Source of the DNA: Psychromonas sp. 14N.309.X.WAT.B.A12 | GTDB taxonomy: Bacteria > Pseudomonadota > Gammaproteobacteria > Enterobacterales > Psychromonadaceae | Direction: 5' to 3' | DNA: 64,000 bases | Assembly (NCBI RefSeq): GCF_030397575.1 | Contig: NZ_JAPNXS010000006.1 | Span: 186,001-250,000 of the forward strand | In this document: one piece after another, positions 28,700 through 38,045 of the stretch | Position numbering within the stretch: position 1 is the stretch's first letter | How the letters are laid out: each line of letters begins with the position of its first letter | Position numbers and translations under genes: made by a program | The notes under the pieces: generated by a model | What the model was told of the DNA's origin: nothing | The model's database searches: none | What the model saw: only the letters and a program-made list of their open reading frames with translations

Positions 28700-30484
28700 T
28701 TACGACGAGCAACTGAGGTGAGATACCCCACCAACATTAAAGAACTCAAGCGGCTTCAAGCGATAAAACTTATCTTCCACTGACTGCGACTGTTCTTCGT
28801 ATGGGTTCGCCATCACTTCTTGTAGCTCTTGAATTAAACTGTCATCCCCTACTGCTGCTTGTTGATAAGCAGGTTTAAGTAGCCATTCACGTAAAATGTA
28901 TTTAGGGTTCACTTGCTTCATCTGCTTTGACACATCTTCAAGTGTTGTACCTGCATTGGCATTACAGTCACTAATAAGTAGCGCTTTCCATTTAACAAAC
29001 CATTCTATCCAACGTGTATCTACCTGCTGACTCTCGGCTTCCTGCTCAGCACTTTTATGCATTAAATTTGTGTAGAAGCTTTTCTTAAGTGGGCGAATAT
29101 CGTTAGGGATCGACGATAACTCTCTAAAGAAAATCGTATAATCGATAGGCGTTTGCATCATTATCATCTGTAACTCACGAAGTACTGCCATGTGTTCAGG
29201 CTTATCCAATGAGCTGAGACCAAGCTTAGCAGCCCACATAGCTTGCATTTTCGATTCCATCACGGTTGAAAACTCACTTTGAATGTCTTCAAGTGCAGAT
29301 AAAGCGTCTTGATCGGTTGCCAATAGTGGTTTTAATGCTGAGCAAAACATTTCAAAGTTACTTTGTGCAGCCTTAGGTTGGTTCATAAACGAGAAGTGAT
29401 TACCGCCCCCCGTCCAAGGCTGGTAATGAGGATTAAACAGGTCACTAAACCCGAAAGGGCCATAATCTAAGGTAAAACCACCAGCAGCACAGTTATCGCT
29501 GTTGAAGTTACCTTGGCAAAAACCAACACGGATCCAGTTTGCAATTAATGAGGTGAGACGCTCACGAAACTCACCTGTCAATTGGACTATTTTTTCGGGC
29601 GTGCTTAGTGCTTTGTCAATCACTTCCGCGTATTCACGGTCGATCAAGTGCAATACTATTTTTTCAAGTTCATCAATGGCGTGAAGCTGCTCATCATATT
29701 CGCCATCGTCACGGGTACGACGAGCGAACAGTTCGATTTGTCCAACGCGTAGGAATGATGGAGCAACACGTGTTGAAATAGCAACAGGCTCAGTAACCAT
29801 CATATCCGGATTTTCCGATCGTGATCCTTCTGCATACCACCCACGCTGTACCGTTTCAGTTTTTGAAACATACAAACTCAAAGAACGTGAAGTAGCCACA
29901 CCCAGGGCATGCATATGATCCTGCGCCAAGAATTCACGGACGCTTGAACGTAACACTGCGCGACCATCGGCACCACGACAATATGGAGTACGGCCACCAC
30001 CTTTTAACTGCATTTCCCAACGTTGACCGTTAATCACCGCTTCAAGTACTGAGATAGCACGGCCATCTCCATATCCGTTACCAGTTTGAAACGGGCACTG
30101 GTGAATGAACTCAACACCGTAAATAGAAAGTGCATATCCTGTCGCCCACCCTACTTTGCGCATTGGCTCAGGTACTTGAGTAATGTCCCCGGAGAATAAT
30201 CGCATAAAATCCGCAGACTCAGCTAGACCGTCCGCTAAACCAAGTTCAGCAAAAAAACGCTTACTGTGCGCAACATATTGCGGGTCTTTAATAGGGGTTG
30301 GTTTAACTGGCACATAATGGCCTGAGAAAACTTGTCGTTCAGTATGGTCAACACCATTTTCTGTCGCATCAGGATCGCAGTTAAGCCTATCCATGAAAGA
30401 ATAATTCGCCAAGTTAGCAAGCTCACTGAAGGTCGAAATAATAGGTGTTGTTGAATTTTTTTTCTGAGGCTGTTGGTTTGTCAT
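28700..30484 (-). CDS. selO: Protein adenylyltransferase SelO (YdiU family)
   Basis: 594 residues, longer than E. coli YdiU (478) but typical of the long SelO branch. SelO is a pseudokinase-fold enzyme that transfers AMP to Ser, Thr or Tyr of target proteins and is linked to redox homeostasis. Visible elements are [20 protein letters not shown] (nucleotide-binding loop), the metal and catalytic segment GNFNSDN and LDYGPFGF. The C-terminus ends SCSS, where eukaryotic SelO carries selenocysteine before the last two serines; here it is cysteine. In E. coli-type enzymes the segment reads HGVMNTDN; the first residue here is Gln instead of His. Confidence 0.93.
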   Translation of the reverse strand: MTNQQPQKKNSTTPIISTFSELANLANYSFMDRLNCDPDATENGVDHTERQVFSGHYVPVKPTPIKDPQYVAHSKRFFAELGLADGLAESADFMRLFSGDITQVPEPMRKVGWATGYALSIYGVEFIHQCPFQTGNGYGDGRAISVLEAVINGQRWEMQLKGGGRTPYCRGADGRAVLRSSVREFLAQDHMHALGVATSRSLSLYVSKTETVQRGWYAEGSRSENPDMMVTEPVAISTRVAPSFLRVGQIELFARRTRDDGEYDEQLHAIDELEKIVLHLIDREYAEVIDKALSTPEKIVQLTGEFRERLTSLIANWIRVGFCQGNFNSDNCAAGGFTLDYGPFGFSDLFNPHYQPWTGGGNHFSFMNQPKAAQSNFEMFCSALKPLLATDQDALSALEDIQSEFSTVMESKMQAMWAAKLGLSSLDKPEHMAVLRELQMIMMQTPIDYTIFFRELSSIPNDIRPLKKSFYTNLMHKSAEQEAESQQVDTRWIEWFVKWKALLISDCNANAGTTLEDVSKQMKQVNPKYILREWLLKPAYQQAAVGDDSLIQELQEVMANPYEEQSQSVEDKFYRLKPLEFFNVGGVSHLSCSS

Positions 30485-30647
30485 AATGATTTATACCAAG
30501 GTTGATCAAGATAAAAGTGTATACCTGATATCTTACCCCGATATGCTAGAGACTTCTGTACTTATTGTGAGCGACTAATTTATAGCCTGGCATTAAGCGG
30601 AAATGACTAACGAACCGATGTAGGCAATTTGATTTAAAAAATAATCA

Positions 30648-30678
30648 GGAGCTAATCCTCTGCACGGTCATTAGCCCC
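30648..30678 (-). terminator. Probable terminator after the DUF1223 gene
   Basis: On the minus strand the stem GGGGCTAAT / ATTAGCTCC (one G-U pair) has a 13-base loop and is followed by TGATTATTTTTT. It lies 26 bases beyond the stop. Confidence 0.6.
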
Positions 30679-30703
30679 TTTTAAAAGTATTTTCGATAAC
30701 TCG

Positions 30704-31480
30704 CTATTGGATAAATCCTCCTACTGCTTGAATAGGCGTTAAACTGCTTCCTTTACTAACCCATGCACTAATTGCCTGAGCTTGCTCTTGATGGGCATCT
30801 TTAGATAAATTCAACGTCGCCACCCATTGGTTATTTTCAAATGTCATCGCCATTTTTTGCCAATCCAGTGCAACAAATTCATGGCGTAATTGCTTATTAC
30901 GGTTTTCGCCGCGCTTAACATTACTTTTTAAATCCATTCCTAAGGGGGCGACGGATAAAATAAGTGGTTTACTTTGATCAGCAACAACCCCTTCACTTGG
31001 TGAAAAAATCGCTTTGACTTGATGCTGAGAATCTAATGATTGATAATCAATTTTTAAATTACCAATTGCGCTTTTAGCCATGGCTTCTACGGCACCCTGT
31101 ATAGAATGCCCTCTAAAAAAGCCTTTCCACTCTTCACCTGAAATAATAAAGTTAGGTGTGTACACGCTGCGTTGAAGACCATTTGCTGACAAGCTATATT
31201 GTCTAGCTGTATATTCAGGTGTGGCAAAGCGATCTGTCCAACCTAATCTATCCCAATAATCGACATGAAAAGCCACTGGCACAAAGGTTTGAAATAATTG
31301 TGGGTCACCAACGAGTTGACTCAGCTTTTTCTCTGCTGGCGGGCAAGAACTACAACCTTCAGAGCTAAAAAGCTCAACTAAAGCGACCTTATTTACCCCA
31401 CTATTAAACGTTTCAGCGAGCACTTGTTGTTGGCTGAGCATAGCAACGGCTAACAAACTAGATGTAATTAATTTTTTCAT
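30704..31480 (-). CDS. DUF1223 thioredoxin-like secreted protein
   Basis: 258 residues. A signal peptide (MKKLITSSLLAVAMLSQQQ, cleavage after VLA, about residue 22) is followed by the DUF1223 pattern: LVELFSSEGCSSCPPAEK (a CxxC motif at the thioredoxin-like position) and FHVDYWDRLGWTDRFATPEYT. The family is periplasmic or exported and of unknown function; the CxxC suggests disulfide chemistry. The ATG at 31480 has GAGGA 6 bases upstream and begins the signal peptide; the ATG-like start further upstream at 31513 lacks this. Confidence 0.88.
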   Translation of the reverse strand: MKKLITSSLLAVAMLSQQQVLAETFNSGVNKVALVELFSSEGCSSCPPAEKKLSQLVGDPQLFQTFVPVAFHVDYWDRLGWTDRFATPEYTARQYSLSANGLQRSVYTPNFIISGEEWKGFFRGHSIQGAVEAMAKSAIGNLKIDYQSLDSQHQVKAIFSPSEGVVADQSKPLILSVAPLGMDLKSNVKRGENRNKQLRHEFVALDWQKMAMTFENNQWVATLNLSKDAHQEQAQAISAWVSKGSSLTPIQAVGGFIQ

Positions 31481-31790
31481 TCTGTCCTCTTTATTTGCTA
31501 AGCGATCCAACATTCAACTAACCTATCGATTTTTGCTGTTTTATATCAATTAGGTAGCTGATTGTGTTTAGAAGACCTAGTAAAAACAGATTTGATTGCA
31601 TTAAAAACATAAATTCTTGTAACACAAAGTGAAATGGAGAGTATTTCCAATGAAATATCAATTAGATAATAAGTGACGCCCAGTCTTGTAAACCTACTTC
31701 AATATTCGCATAATAAAGTGGTTAAAAATTAACCACCACAATCTACCTATTCTTTGTAACCATCTATTTTCAATGTGCTAAGGAAATATT
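31481..31790. other. Divergent intergenic region DUF1223 - sugar dehydrogenase
   Basis: 310 AT-rich bases between divergent genes. It must hold both promoters. I see no repeat, RNA gene or clear operator in it. Confidence 0.5.
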
Positions 31791-32924
31791 ATGACTTGTT
31801 GGCAGAAACTACTATTCATTCACTTCAGTTTGTTGGCGAGCACAGTACAAGCTGACCTTTCACTGCCTATGTTTGAAGATAAAACGCCTTATCAAACACA
31901 AGTAGTTTGGCCTGATATCATTATTCCATGGGGTATGGTTCAATTACCCAATGAGCAGATTTTAGCGACGGAACGTTCAGGTAAATTATGGTTATTAAGC
32001 GAAGGTAAACCTTCCATTGAAATAGTAGGTTTACCAGAAATTGATAGCAATGGACAAGGTGGCTTACTTGACATTGCTTTGCATCCTAAGTTTGAAAATA
32101 ACCAAGTTGTTTTTTTCACCTATGCTAGCCAATATATCAATAATAATAAGACAGCCAGTAACACCGCTTTAATGCGAGCTAAATTAGATCTGAATAACCA
32201 TAGGTTAGTTGAGCAGAAACAGCTATACCTTGGTGAAGGTGATTCAAATAAAGGCCAACATTATGGCAGTCGTATTGCCGTGACGGATCAGTTTGTATAT
32301 TTTTCCATTGGAGACCGTGGACAACGTGATAAAAATCCACAAAACTTATCATTAGACGGCGGTAAAATTTATCGATTAAATCTTGATGGTAGTATCCCGA
32401 CCTCCAATCCTTTTTATCAACAAGCTAACGCCAAAAAAGCCATCTACTCCTATGGACATCGTAATCCACAAGGTTTAGTGACACTTGCTGACAATACTCA
32501 ACTTTGGTCACATGAACATGGTCCAAGAGGTGGTGATGAAGTTAATTTAATTGAAGCGGGGAAAAATTATGGTTGGCCTGTTATTGGCTATGGCACTAAT
32601 TATATTGGTACTAACTATACTGATATTACTGAAAAGCAAGGAATGGAGCAGCCTAAACTCTATTGGGATCCCTCCATCGCACCTTCCGGTATGGCCTATA
32701 TTAGCAGTGAACAATATCCGCAATGGCAAGGTAAGGTATTGCTCGGAGGAATGAAATATGGGCATTTAGTCTTGCTAGAAATAAACAATAAACACGTAAT
32801 GAAACAAACTAAGTTATTAGCGGGTATTGGTAGAGTAAGAAATGTTATGCAAGGTAACGATGGTTATATTTACTTAGGCATTGATGGTAAAGGTATCCTA
32901 AGGTTACTCCCTGAAGAAAGCTAA
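31791..32924 (+). CDS. PQQ-dependent aldose sugar dehydrogenase (YliI/Asd family)
   Basis: 377 residues with a signal peptide (about residues 1-21, ending VQA) and a six-bladed propeller of the soluble quinoprotein glucose dehydrogenase type. Visible motifs include PWGMVQLPNEQILATERSG, GGLLDIALHPKF (calcium and PQQ side), YGHRNPQGL and SHEHGPRGGDEVN. E. coli YliI (Asd) oxidises aldoses in the periplasm when PQQ is supplied from outside. Together with gcd, 6 kb away, it is the second PQQ-type sugar oxidase here. AAGGAAA precedes the ATG. Confidence 0.9.
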   Translation: MTCWQKLLFIHFSLLASTVQADLSLPMFEDKTPYQTQVVWPDIIIPWGMVQLPNEQILATERSGKLWLLSEGKPSIEIVGLPEIDSNGQGGLLDIALHPKFENNQVVFFTYASQYINNNKTASNTALMRAKLDLNNHRLVEQKQLYLGEGDSNKGQHYGSRIAVTDQFVYFSIGDRGQRDKNPQNLSLDGGKIYRLNLDGSIPTSNPFYQQANAKKAIYSYGHRNPQGLVTLADNTQLWSHEHGPRGGDEVNLIEAGKNYGWPVIGYGTNYIGTNYTDITEKQGMEQPKLYWDPSIAPSGMAYISSEQYPQWQGKVLLGGMKYGHLVLLEINNKHVMKQTKLLAGIGRVRNVMQGNDGYIYLGIDGKGILRLLPEES

Positions 32925-33111
32925 TGATTAGTCTTTTATTGTCATTGCCTTTTGGTTCATAGTGGCTTTAGTGAGCTTCATCAAGAATGAACTTTTATCA
33001 TTAACTTATCTGAAGGCTCACTTCACAATTACATAATTGTATTACAAATATGAAAGGCGTTAGGGTTACACTGGATTTATCTAATACTTACATTAATTCA
33101 GGAATGTTTCT

Positions 33112-34191
33112 ATGACGCGTTATCCACCTTTAAAATATGTACTGAGCAGTGTCAGTGTATCTATATTACTCTCTGGTTGTACCCTTCCCCCTCCTGAAAA
33201 TGGAGTATGGCCAGCAGATATTATTGATTTAAGTTATTGGAAAATCACCCTGCCCTTAGAGGCGAACAGCGGTAAAGCGAGAGAAGTTAGCGTCAGTGAT
33301 ATTAAAACATTTTACAACACTGATTTTTTCTATGCGAATACTGAAGGTGGTGTTGTCTTTGCCACACCAAACAAAGCTCCTACAACGGGCGGTTCAACCA
33401 ATACCCGCAGTGAATTAAGACAGATGATGAACGGTAACTCAGGCGGTGGACCTAAAGATAAGATGAATAACTTTGCACTGGCCGCTAATCCCAATGCAAA
33501 GAAATTTGCCGGTGTCGGTGGGCAATTAAAAGCCACATTAAAAGTAGATGCAGTCTCTTTACACGCAGGCTATCCAAATAAGCCCCCTGCTTACTCTATG
33601 GTTGTCGGTCAGATACATGCAGGTAAAGATGAATATCTTCTATATGGTACAGATGACCAGTTTGGCTGGGGAAATGAACCGATTAAAATTTATTATAAAA
33701 AGTGGCCAAATCATACAACAGGCTCAGTTTTTTGGACTTATGAAAAAAACCTACCGAGAAAAGATCCTAACCGTACTGATGTCGCCTACCCAGTTTGGGG
33801 AAATACCTGGGAAAACCCAACAGATCCTGCGGCTACAGGGATCGCATTAGGAGAAGAGTTTAGTTATGTGATTAACGTGCACAACAATATTATGTACCTT
33901 ACCTTTACCACCAAAAACCAGGCTGAAGTAAACTATCAAATTGATTTATCCAACAACATTGATGCTTACGGTAAAGTAGATGCGTTAGATAACCCAGACG
34001 GATATCAAAAAGATTGGTTTTATTTTAAGGCAGGCGCATATAACCAATGTAGCAGTAAAGATGCGCCCGGCATATGGTACACCAATTGTCCCGGCACAGG
34101 AGAGTGGGCTATAGATAAAGCCAACGGGGATTACGCGCAAGCTACTTTCTATAATATCGAATTAAGCACTTCAGAAGCGCCAAGCAATTAA
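33112..34191 (+). CDS. Alginate lyase lipoprotein, polysaccharide lyase family 7
   Basis: 359 residues. A lipoprotein signal with LSGC at about residues 20-23 is followed by one PL7 beta-jelly-roll domain. The three PL7 active-site blocks are present: RSELRQM, VGQIHA (the QIH form) and the C-terminal YFKAGAYNQ. The enzyme cleaves alginate by beta-elimination; QIH is generally linked to guluronate-containing or mixed substrate. The lipobox suggests surface or periplasmic anchoring, fitting cleavage close to the cell. No other alginate genes are nearby, so it is a single lyase rather than a full utilisation locus. A perfect terminator follows. Confidence 0.93.
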   Translation: MTRYPPLKYVLSSVSVSILLSGCTLPPPENGVWPADIIDLSYWKITLPLEANSGKAREVSVSDIKTFYNTDFFYANTEGGVVFATPNKAPTTGGSTNTRSELRQMMNGNSGGGPKDKMNNFALAANPNAKKFAGVGGQLKATLKVDAVSLHAGYPNKPPAYSMVVGQIHAGKDEYLLYGTDDQFGWGNEPIKIYYKKWPNHTTGSVFWTYEKNLPRKDPNRTDVAYPVWGNTWENPTDPAATGIALGEEFSYVINVHNNIMYLTFTTKNQAEVNYQIDLSNNIDAYGKVDALDNPDGYQKDWFYFKAGAYNQCSSKDAPGIWYTNCPGTGEWAIDKANGDYAQATFYNIELSTSEAPSN

Positions 34192-34199
34192 CTCGATCA

Positions 34200-34234
34200 G
34201 TTATAAAAACCGTTTAATTAACGGTTTTTATAAC
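34200..34234 (+). terminator. Terminator after the alginate lyase gene
   Basis: Perfect 15-bp stem GTTATAAAAACCGTT / AACGGTTTTTATAAC with loop TAATT, starting 9 bases after the stop codon. Confidence 0.85.
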
Positions 34235-34485
34235 CTCTATCTAATCAGGATAGCCTTACCTCTCCCGATTAACCTTTTCAGATCAATTTAACCTACTTTA
34301 TTTAATCAATATAATTCAATTACTTAGAATCAGCCCGAAAAAAAACAAACAACAAAACCTATCAAAAATTAAAAGTTTTCACATAAAAACCTATCAATAG
34401 TATAGAAACTACCCATTTTACTTAATGATAATAAGTATCAATAATAGCTACACATAACAGAGACATACTTTAAGAGGGACACACA

Positions 34486-34884
34486 ATGGCTAAAACAATT
34501 ACTTTTGCAGGCATCCACTTCAGCATCGCAACCCTAGTTGCTTTTGCTTTGACAGGTAATTTTTTATTGGGCAGTTTGATTGCGATTATCGAACCATCTA
34601 TTAATACCGTAGCCTTCTATTTTCATGAAAAAGTTTGGCAACATGTGCCTTTCCTTAAAAAGCGCGAGTCAATGACCAAGGCAAAAACAATCAGCTTTGC
34701 TGTGATTCACTTTAATGTTGCCTTTGCTGTTACTTTCGCTTTAACTGGCGATGCATTCATCGGCGGTTTAATGGCAACGATTGAGCCAACCATTAACTCT
34801 TTTGCTTACTTCTTCCATGAAAAAGCATGGGGTAACAAAAATAAACAATCAGATTATGAAATTGAACAGGCTATGTGCGTTTAA
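34486..34884 (+). CDS. Tandem DUF2061 membrane protein
   Basis: 132 residues made of two copies of the DUF2061 unit (about residues 1-58 and 64-122). Both copies have the order KTI-F-IHF, a membrane helix with FALTG, a second helix, then IEPxIN and FHEKxW. DUF2061 proteins are small predicted membrane proteins of unknown function, usually with a single unit, so this is a duplicated form. A good ribosome site (GAGGGA) precedes the ATG. A long hairpin follows the gene. Confidence 0.85.
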   Translation: MAKTITFAGIHFSIATLVAFALTGNFLLGSLIAIIEPSINTVAFYFHEKVWQHVPFLKKRESMTKAKTISFAVIHFNVAFAVTFALTGDAFIGGLMATIEPTINSFAYFFHEKAWGNKNKQSDYEIEQAMCV

Positions 34885-34914
34885 TGACATTTAGTTAAAA
34901 AACTTCATCCCCCC

Positions 34915-34957
34915 TTCCTGCTAGGTCTTTATAATTAACATAAAGACCTAGCAGGAA
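34915..34957. terminator. Long perfect hairpin after the DUF2061 gene
   Basis: An exact 18-bp stem, TTCCTGCTAGGTCTTTAT (34915-34932) and its complement (34940-34957), with a 7-base loop. There is no T run on either strand, so it may be a terminator helped by the stem alone, an RNA-stability element or a small inverted repeat of mobile origin. Confidence 0.55.
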
Positions 34958-35147
34958 AATTACTCGTTTCCGCTCCTCATATATTTTTCGCACACCAGCC
35001 TCACTCTTTGGAAAAAGAGATAAAATATTAAAAATATGGCATGCTATTGGGTTGTCTCCTGTGAGCGAGTGAAGCAGAGATATAAATACAAACTTTATTC
35101 GAAGCGCACAATGCAGACGTTTCGTAAAAACCAATTAGAGACAACAC

Positions 35148-35831
35148 ATGGCAAAGAAGAAAAAATCGAGTTTATTAGGCAAAATCTGGTATGTCCTGTG
35201 GCGTTTACTTTTGTTAATGATATTGACCCTGCTACTATTTCGCTTTGTACCATTACCGACCTCTGCTTTTATGTTACAAAGCCCATATCCTGTAACACAG
35301 AAATGGATCAGTATTGATAAGCTCTCACCTGCTATGTCGTTGGCTGTTGTAGCCTCTGAAGATCAACGTTTTCCCACTCACTTTGGCGTCGATTTTACAG
35401 CGATTGTTGATGCACTTGAACAATACGATGACGGTGATGGGTTACGTGGTGCAAGCACGATTACCCAACAAACAGCAAAAAATATTTTCCTATGGTCAGG
35501 CAGAAGCTTTATCCGTAAAGGCTTAGAGGCCGGTTTAGCGCTCAGCCTAGAAGCTGCTTGGGGTAAAAAGCGTATTTTGGAAGTGTATTTGAACATTGCA
35601 GAGTTTGGAAAAGGAATTTATGGGGTTGAAGCGGCCAGCCAACATTACTTTGGCAAGTCAGCTACCCAACTCACTGCTCATCAAACAGCACAGTTAGCAG
35701 TATTATTACCTAGCCCGCGTACTCGTGATCCACGTAATCTAACGGCTAAACTCAGCCAACGAGTGATTTGGGTCGAACGTCAAATGCGACAACTAGGCGC
35801 AGGTTATCTTAAACCTATTCTTGAAAATTAA
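35148..35831 (+). CDS. mtgA: Monofunctional peptidoglycan glycosyltransferase
   Basis: 227 residues, a GT51 enzyme that polymerises lipid II into glycan strands. One N-terminal membrane anchor (about residues 14-32) is followed by the GT51 motifs in order: EDQRFPTHFGVD with the catalytic Glu, GASTITQQTAKN, a RKGLEAGLALSLE segment and KKRILEVYLNIAEFGKGIYG. There is no transpeptidase domain, which marks it as MtgA. Its start ATG has AGAGA upstream. It is convergent with mesD. Confidence 0.95.
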   Translation: MAKKKKSSLLGKIWYVLWRLLLLMILTLLLFRFVPLPTSAFMLQSPYPVTQKWISIDKLSPAMSLAVVASEDQRFPTHFGVDFTAIVDALEQYDDGDGLRGASTITQQTAKNIFLWSGRSFIRKGLEAGLALSLEAAWGKKRILEVYLNIAEFGKGIYGVEAASQHYFGKSATQLTAHQTAQLAVLLPSPRTRDPRNLTAKLSQRVIWVERQMRQLGAGYLKPILEN

Positions 35832-35925
35832 CTTTCTCAAGGGAGCTATAATAAAACGCAGTAGCTATCATCTACCACAGTCGCCTACCGGCTAATTTAC
35901 ACTACGCAATGAATAGATCATATTT

Positions 35926-35955
35926 GGGGCAAACGACTGCCCCGTCCAGTTTTTT
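35926..35955 (+). terminator. Terminator after mtgA
   Basis: Stem GGGGCA / TGCCCC (35926-35931 and 35938-35943) with a 6-base loop, followed by GTCCAG and six T (35950-35955). Confidence 0.65.
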
Positions 35956-35973
35956 CACTTGCTTATTAACGTA

Positions 35974-37002
35974 CTAGGCGATCAATTCTTGACGTATAAT
36001 TGCGGCGCCAGCACTAAGTGCATTTAATTTACCCAGTGCAACTTCACGTGATAAAGGTGCCATACCGCAGTTAGTACAAGGGTACAGTTTATCTGCATCC
36101 ACATATTTAAGTGCTTCTCTTAGAGTATTAGCGACTTCTTGCGGGGTTTCAATCACATTGCTTGCAACATCAATCGCTCCTACCATCACTTTTTTACCTC
36201 GAATAAGGGCTAGTAATTCCATTGGAACATGCGAGTTGTGACACTCCAAAGAGATAATATCAATGTTAGAGGCTTTCAATTTAGGGAAAACCGCTTCATA
36301 TTGACGCCATTCGTTACCTAATGTTTTCTTCCAGTCGGTATTGGCTTTAATGCCATATCCGTAACAAATGTGTACAGCAGTTTCACATTTAAGCCCTTCA
36401 ATGGCCCTTTCTAAACATGCAATCCCCCACTCATTTACTTCATCAAAAAACACATTAAAGGCCGGTTCATCAAATTGAATAATATCCACGCCTGCCGCTT
36501 CTAACTCTTTCGCTTCCTGATTAAGGATGATTGCAAATTGCCAAGCCAATTCTTTTCGGCTTTTATAATGATCATCATAAAGAGTGTCAATCATGGTCAT
36601 TGGCCCAGGTAAGGCCCATTTAATGGGTTGATCAGTTTGTTGACGTAAAAATTTCGCATCTTCAACAAATACTGATTTTTGTCGGCTAACGGGACCAATT
36701 ACAGTCGGTACACTCGCATCATATCGGTCACGAATTTTAACAATTTTACGGTTCTCAAAATCCACGCCATTAAGGTGCTCAATAAAGGTAGTCACAAAAT
36801 GCTGACGGGTTTGTTCGCCATCACTGACAATATCGATACCTGCAAGTTGCTGTTGGTGTAACGCTAAGCACAATGCATCTTTTTTACCATCAACTAATGT
36901 TTGTTCTTGTAGTTTCCACGGTGACCATAATGTTTCAGACTCTGCAAGCCAAGACGGTTTTGGCAAGCTGCCTGCCGTAGAAGTGGGTAATAATACTTTC
37001 AT
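35974..37002 (-). CDS. mesD: Core methionine synthase MesD
   Basis: 342 residues, equivalent to the C-terminal catalytic half of cobalamin-independent MetE. The zinc ligands are visible as His and Cys in VHICYGYG, Glu in SLECHNSH and Cys in PCTNCGMAP. MesD-type enzymes are short methionine synthases that lack the folate-binding N-terminal half of MetE and depend on the partner MesX, encoded 59 bases upstream on the same strand. Published work places MesD among folate-independent methionine synthases with an unknown methyl donor and an oxygen requirement. The ATG at 37002 is chosen over a TTG one codon earlier. Confidence 0.88.
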   Translation of the reverse strand: MKVLLPTSTAGSLPKPSWLAESETLWSPWKLQEQTLVDGKKDALCLALHQQQLAGIDIVSDGEQTRQHFVTTFIEHLNGVDFENRKIVKIRDRYDASVPTVIGPVSRQKSVFVEDAKFLRQQTDQPIKWALPGPMTMIDTLYDDHYKSRKELAWQFAIILNQEAKELEAAGVDIIQFDEPAFNVFFDEVNEWGIACLERAIEGLKCETAVHICYGYGIKANTDWKKTLGNEWRQYEAVFPKLKASNIDIISLECHNSHVPMELLALIRGKKVMVGAIDVASNVIETPQEVANTLREALKYVDADKLYPCTNCGMAPLSREVALGKLNALSAGAAIIRQELIA

Positions 37003-37061
37003 CAATATTCATCCTGTTTAGGGTATTTTATGTTAATTCTTTTACTGTTTTTATTGGGCTA

Positions 37062-38045
37062 TTAAGCAAAACAAGCTGGCTGGGTATCCAACTGTTCTAA
37101 TAACTTTTTATGTGGTTTGATGAAAAACTCCTCAGCAAACTTACCTTGTGCTATGCCTAATCGACTGCGCTCATCTCGGTCATATAAAATATGTGTTAAT
37201 GAATAATCTACATGCTTTAAATCAGGCTTATAAATATCACTAGCCACTGTATTGGCATTGTAAATTTCAGGTCGATAGATCTTCTGGAAAGTTTCCATCG
37301 TGCTAATGGTGCTGATTAGTTCCAGATTTGTGTAATCATTCAACAAATCCCCCATAAAGTAGAAAGCCAGTGGCGCTACCGCATTTTCAGGCATGAAATA
37401 ACGTACCTGTAAGCCCATCTTTCTAAAATATTGTTCCGTTAATGAGGAGGCATTAGGCTGATACTCAATACCTAATATCGGATGCTGATTACCTGTACGT
37501 TGATAGGTTTTAGTTTCCGCCACACTCAAACAAATAACCGGTTTTTTAATAAAGTATGCTTTATAAGCAGGAGAGTTTAAAAAAGACTTAAATAGCCTTC
37601 CATGCAGCTCACCAAAATTTTCAGGTACAGTGAATGAAGACTTACCTTTGTTATGTGCTGACAACAAAATACTAAAATCGTAATCACGTATATAAGATGA
37701 GAAATTGTTGCCAACAACCCCATCAATACGCAGCCCGCTTTGATGATCAACAATATTAGTTTTTAACATTTCAATGGAGGGAAAAGTTTGCATACTATTC
37801 TGAATATTCATTTCAACAGAAACGATTTCAAGTTCAACAGAGTAACGCTTTGCTTCAGCGTTATCCCAATGAGCTAAGCGATTAAATCGATTATCGATCA
37901 TCTTAAATGCGTTGCGTAAATTATGCTGGCGGTTTTCTCCACGAGCCAGATTAGCAAAGTTTGTTGTCGCTCGAGTGTTGTCTGCTGGCTGGTAATGCTC
38001 ATCTAAAGCAGTGCTGTTAACCGTAAATGTAAAATCTGTATTCAT
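37062..38045 (-). CDS. mesX: MesX (DUF1852), partner of MesD
   Basis: 327 residues, beginning MNTDFTFTVNS. It matches the DUF1852 family, which occurs next to short MetE-like proteins and is needed for their methionine synthase activity. No cofactor motif is obvious by eye. The ATG at 38045 has GGAG about 9 bases upstream and matches the family start; the frame upstream to 38084 is probably not translated. It is followed by mesD, so the pair forms an operon. A methionine-responsive operator (MetJ or MetR type) was not recognised upstream. Confidence 0.88.
   Translation of the reverse strand: MNTDFTFTVNSTALDEHYQPADNTRATTNFANLARGENRQHNLRNAFKMIDNRFNRLAHWDNAEAKRYSVELEIVSVEMNIQNSMQTFPSIEMLKTNIVDHQSGLRIDGVVGNNFSSYIRDYDFSILLSAHNKGKSSFTVPENFGELHGRLFKSFLNSPAYKAYFIKKPVICLSVAETKTYQRTGNQHPILGIEYQPNASSLTEQYFRKMGLQVRYFMPENAVAPLAFYFMGDLLNDYTNLELISTISTMETFQKIYRPEIYNANTVASDIYKPDLKHVDYSLTHILYDRDERSRLGIAQGKFAEEFFIKPHKKLLEQLDTQPACFA

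Noticed and set aside
34915-34957. The long hairpin as an insertion-sequence end
   Set aside because: No transposase, no target-site duplication and no second copy in the window.
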